Below are positions 61,737 through 64,000 of a stretch of 64,000 bases of DNA, piece after piece. Under the pieces are notes generated by a model. It saw nothing but the letters and a program-made list of their open reading frames with translations. It had not been told where the DNA came from and searched no databases. The translations under genes were made by a program, and so were the position numbers. The DNA comes from Pseudomonas nitroreducens TX1 (lineage in GTDB: Bacteria > Pseudomonadota > Gammaproteobacteria > Pseudomonadales > Pseudomonadaceae). The stretch lies in contig NZ_AMZB01000104.1 of the NCBI RefSeq assembly GCF_000313755.1, positions 24,577-88,576 on the forward strand. Direction: 5' to 3'. Numbering within the stretch: the stretch's first letter is position 1; each line of letters starts with the position of its first letter.

Positions 61737-61766
61737 TTGTAGTCCTACGTGCGCCATCGCTAGATT
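61737..61766 (+). promoter_or_regulatory. Sigma-70-type promoter of the structured leader
   Basis: TTGTAG (61737-61742) and TAGATT (61761-61766) are separated by 18 bases. Transcription would start near 61773, just before the first hairpin-forming sequences. Confidence 0.5.
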
Positions 61767-61772
61767 CCGCTC

Positions 61773-62027
61773 GCCATGGTTGATCCCTGGCCGGGTGTCG
61801 CAACCCGATTGGAATTCAGGAGCGCACGTAGCGCCACCACACCGATCACCGGCTTGCCTGTCCTGTCGGCGGCTTCGGCGTGTCCATGGCGGACCGTGCG
61901 GGGAAGGCCTGTGCCTTGCCGGTGACTGCTCCTTTTCCACCGGATTGCGACCCTCGCACGGTCCGCCGCCCTATATCGCGTCGCAACGATGGGTGGCGGC
62001 TCCTTCAATGGAAAAGGAGCAAAGCAA
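61773..62027 (+). ncRNA. Candidate cis-regulatory structured leader with alternative pairings
   Basis: Several long-range inverted repeats are present. TCACCGGC (61846-61853) pairs with GCCGGTGA (61918-61925). GGCGGACCGTGCG (61888-61900) pairs perfectly with CGCACGGTCCGCC (61955-61967); these two stems cross, as in a pseudoknot. GCTCCTTTTCC (61928-61938) can pair with GGAAAAGGAGC (62010-62020), while the local hairpin GCTCCTT (61999-62005)/AAGGAGC (62014-62020) competes for the same bases. The contested AAGGAG is the ribosome-binding site of the ORF at 62028. I recognise no known riboswitch class. Confidence 0.5.
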
Positions 62028-62204
62028 ATGCATTACCCCCCTTTCATTCTCGTGCGCCACCCGCTGCACCTTCATCGCGCCCTCCCCCTCAGAGGCGGGA
62101 CGTCGGCCCCGCCCTCACTCAACGTGCACACCTGCCCCACCGGTGAACAGCCAATGCCGACACCGTCAGCCACAGGGGGAGGCAGCCAGCATGAACCCCA
62201 TTAA
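62028..62204 (+). CDS. 58-codon ORF downstream of the structured leader, possible leader peptide
   Basis: AAGGAG stands eight bases before ATG 62028. The product begins MHYPPFILVRHPLHLHRALP and is rich in His and Pro. Its stop (62202-62204) lies inside the next gene, whose start ATG 62191 is 14 bases before, so the two are positioned for translational coupling. Whether the peptide itself matters or only its translation is unknown. The family is not recognised. Confidence 0.4.
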   Translation: MHYPPFILVRHPLHLHRALPLRGGTSAPPSLNVHTCPTGEQPMPTPSATGGGSQHEPH

Positions 62205-62682
62205 GGATCTGGCCCACGAGCAATATGAACTGGCGTTACACAGCCTGCACCAGTTGATCGAAATGCAGCCCCATCCCATGCCTCTGGCACTGACGGAACG
62301 GATCGATCAACTGCGCGAACATCTGCAGCAGGCCTATTGGCAGGCTCGCCTCGGACAACGCATCACCCGAACGTCGATCGCCGCGACGCCCTACTGCCGC
62401 GAACTGATACTCGGACCGCACCAACGCAAGAACATCGAAGAGTTGCGCCTGGGCATGTTGGCCGCCGAGCGCAGCCTGACCGACAGCGAGAGTGGCCCAC
62501 CCTGGAACGTGCTGATCTACGGCCGCAACCAGGTTGCCGAAGGTCTGCCACGCAAGGCCTACGAATGTGGCTTCATCATGCGCCTGTACCAATTGATCCA
62601 GGAATTCACGGCGCAACGCCCGTTGAGCGAATCCGCACGACTGTACAGCGCGCAACGCGCCAAGGCGTCTCGTTCACCCTGA
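62191..62682 (+). CDS. Hypothetical protein, 163 residues
   Basis: A soluble, mainly helical protein beginning MNPIKDLAHEQYELALHSLH and containing a run RTSIAATPYCRELILGPHQRKNIEELRLGMLAAERSLTDSES and a basic C-terminus (SARLYSAQRAKASRSP). No signal peptide, membrane helix or motif I recognise. GGGGGAGG lies eight bases before ATG 62191. It overlaps the 58-codon ORF by 14 bases and is followed by a strong terminator. It would be the target of the structured leader upstream. Confidence 0.65.
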   Translation: MNPIKDLAHEQYELALHSLHQLIEMQPHPMPLALTERIDQLREHLQQAYWQARLGQRITRTSIAATPYCRELILGPHQRKNIEELRLGMLAAERSLTDSESGPPWNVLIYGRNQVAEGLPRKAYECGFIMRLYQLIQEFTAQRPLSESARLYSAQRAKASRSP

Positions 62683-62721
62683 CGCAATGCAGAGTCCCGC
62701 CTGATTGTCATTATCCGAAGC

Positions 62722-62759
62722 AAAAAGCCCCGCCGTCGAAACCGACGGCGGGGCTTTTT
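62722..62759. terminator. Strong bidirectional intrinsic terminator
   Basis: A perfect 17-bp stem (AAAAAGCCCCGCCGTCG and its complement) closes AAAC. It ends both the hypothetical gene and the minus-strand trimeric autotransporter gene. Confidence 0.93.
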
Positions 62760-62807
62760 CAGGACAATTCAGGCACACCACCTTGCGATGGTGTGCCCGC
62801 CCGGGTG

Positions 62808-64000
62808 TTACCAGTTGTAGCCGACACCTGCACCGATAGAGAACGAGTTCTGCGTATCGACGCTGCCCCCGATCTTGGCGGTCCACTTGCCGTCGTTGGT
62901 GGTGTGCGAGACACCCACCGACACCGCCGACTGGCCATTGAAGTTACCGATACCCACCGACGTGGTGCTGCCGCCGTTGACCATCGGCTGAGGCAGACTG
63001 GCGATGGCGATGGCACCCGCGATACCGGCGCTCAAGCGGTCGTCCTGTTCGTGCAGGTCCTTGCGCAGAGCGTTGTAGCGCGAATCAGACTGGCTGGCGA
63101 AATCGCTCAGTGCATCACTCACCTGACCCAGGTTGACCGCATCGGTGCGCTCGGTACCAGCGGCGACGCTGGTGATCTGCCGCTCGTTGCCAGCGCTGCC
63201 CACTGCCACGCTGTTGTCACGCTCGGCCGCCGAGTTGGCGCCAATGGCCACCGAGTTCTTGCCCTTGGCCTTGGCATTGGTGCCCATGGCCACGCTGTTG
63301 GCGCCGGAGGATTCCGCGCCGGCGCCAGCCGCCATGGAGTCCGTACCGGTAGCCTTGGGCTTGGGCAGGTTCGAGGTGTTGTTCACCTGGATCATGCCGT
63401 CGGTGCCGTTCTGCAGGTTGGTGATGTTGGTTTCGGAATTGGTCACACGGGACTTGATCTCGGTAACCGAATTGTCGACCTGGCCAACCGCATCCTGGAC
63501 CTTGCTGTCGGTATAGGAGTTGGCCTGGGCCACCGCACCGTCCAACTGGCGAACGTTGACTGCATCGTTGGCCTGCACGCCATCGGCCACGTTGCTGATG
63601 GTGCGGGTTTCGCCGGTAGCCGCATTGCCCACGGAGACGGTGCCCACGACATTGTCGTTGTTCGCCCCGGAGTACTTGCCGACATACGGTGCTTCGGCGC
63701 CACGGGTACCTTGACCATCAGCGGTCGTGTCGCTGGCATTCTGGCCCAGCACCACGTTGCCCTTGCCGGCCGCCTGGGCGTTGTCACCCATGGCCAGGGC
63801 CCCGGCACCAGACGCGACCGCACCACCACCCACGGCAATGGAATCAGCGCCGCTGGCGACCGAGTCCACCTTGTTGGAGCTGGTGTGGAAGTACTTGATG
63901 CCACCGCCATTGACGATGTTGGTCACGCTGCCTTCGATGTTGGTTACGCGGCCATCGAGGTTGGTGATATCGGTGGTGTTCTGCGCCACCTGCTGGTTGG
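62808..64000 (-). CDS. YadA-type trimeric autotransporter, C-terminal part
   Basis: The window holds the last 397 codons; the gene continues beyond base 64000. The visible part has YadA/Hia-type head repeats with SVAMGTNAKAKGKNSVAIGANSAAERDNSVAVG and AGALAMGDNAQAAGKGNVVLG, neck motifs (DAVNVRQL, DAVNLGQV), coiled-coil stalk stretches (DNSVTEIKSRVTNSETNITNL), and the C-terminal YadA anchor of four beta strands (about 320-397) ending FSIGAGVGYNW. Trimers of such proteins form surface adhesins. The terminator at 62722 lies downstream. The GTG at 63989 is internal, not the start. Confidence 0.9.
   Translation of the reverse strand, partial: NQQVAQNTTDITNLDGRVTNIEGSVTNIVNGGGIKYFHTSSNKVDSVASGADSIAVGGGAVASGAGALAMGDNAQAAGKGNVVLGQNASDTTADGQGTRGAEAPYVGKYSGANNDNVVGTVSVGNAATGETRTISNVADGVQANDAVNVRQLDGAVAQANSYTDSKVQDAVGQVDNSVTEIKSRVTNSETNITNLQNGTDGMIQVNNTSNLPKPKATGTDSMAAGAGAESSGANSVAMGTNAKAKGKNSVAIGANSAAERDNSVAVGSAGNERQITSVAAGTERTDAVNLGQVSDALSDFASQSDSRYNALRKDLHEQDDRLSAGIAGAIAIASLPQPMVNGGSTTSVGIGNFNGQSAVSVGVSHTTNDGKWTAKIGGSVDTQNSFSIGAGVGYNW

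Noticed and set aside
61760..62008. Minus-strand 82-codon frame over the structured leader
   Set aside because: No ribosome-binding site or family; the palindromic stems give open frames on both strands by symmetry, and the promoter reads the other way.
61773..62027. Leader as a c-di-GMP (GEMM) or cobalamin riboswitch
   Set aside because: The conserved core sequences of those classes are not present; a GGGAAGG run alone is not enough.

Overview
The window is chromosomal DNA of a Pseudomonas, probably of the P. aeruginosa / P. nitroreducens / P. citronellolis group. The evidence is high GC, the typical Pseudomonas REP hairpins (core GTAGGAGCGAGCTTGCTCGCG), a complete nfxB-mexC-mexD-oprJ locus, many LysR regulators and FpvA/FpvB-like TonB receptors. 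It is an accessory-rich stretch: mostly small regulator-enzyme pairs, surface proteins and signalling proteins, mixed with several broken genes. No rRNA, tRNA, CRISPR array or intact insertion sequence was seen.

Layout. 0-2.4 kb: end of a trehalose/glucan operon (GH15 start, otsB) and an EAL protein with a degenerate receiver; a candidate minus-strand sRNA follows. 2.7-9.1 kb: a membrane-anchored beta-propeller, two LysR regulators, a quinone-reductase-like enzyme and a three-gene reductase operon (YahK-like alcohol dehydrogenase, aldo/keto reductase, CMD protein). 9.3-16.5 kb: an aldo/keto reductase remnant, MOSC protein, DMT exporter, a LysR gene that appears to start at ATC, HIT protein, an Rrf2-controlled pair, GNAT, NTF2-like and thioredoxin-like proteins. 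16.5-23.3 kb: REP cluster, FpvB-like receptor, LysR/SDR/tautomerase set, MFS and DUF2938 proteins.

23.3-29.9 kb holds a response regulator with unusual domain order (REC, LuxR HTH, PAS, decayed kinase-like end) directly before a 1518-residue autotransporter. 30-38.1 kb: SulP transporter and the nfxB/mexCD-oprJ efflux locus. 38.2-46.6 kb mixes intact genes (NIPSNAP, MgtC, cupin, an ECF sigma/FecR/TonB receptor signalling set) with metal-related wreckage: an OprD tail flanked by two TGAC-N6-GTCA palindromes, a possible sRNA, and the C-terminal tail of a CzcA/CusA pump. A consensus SoxR box drives a small membrane-protein operon whose second gene is frameshifted. 46.9-55.7 kb: SH3-domain protein, a second-type panB, AraC regulator, metE, cobF, an orphan fimbrial usher lacking its last domain, and a DUF1090 protein.

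56-64 kb ends with an HD-GYP response regulator and a large hybrid histidine kinase (probably one operon), then a promoter with a structured leader whose alternative pairings can hide or free a ribosome-binding site before a 58-codon ORF overlapping a 163-codon unknown gene, and finally the C-terminal part of a YadA-type trimeric autotransporter. Cyclic-di-GMP-type signalling proteins and surface adhesins recur across the window, so a shared role in attachment is plausible but inferred only from proximity.
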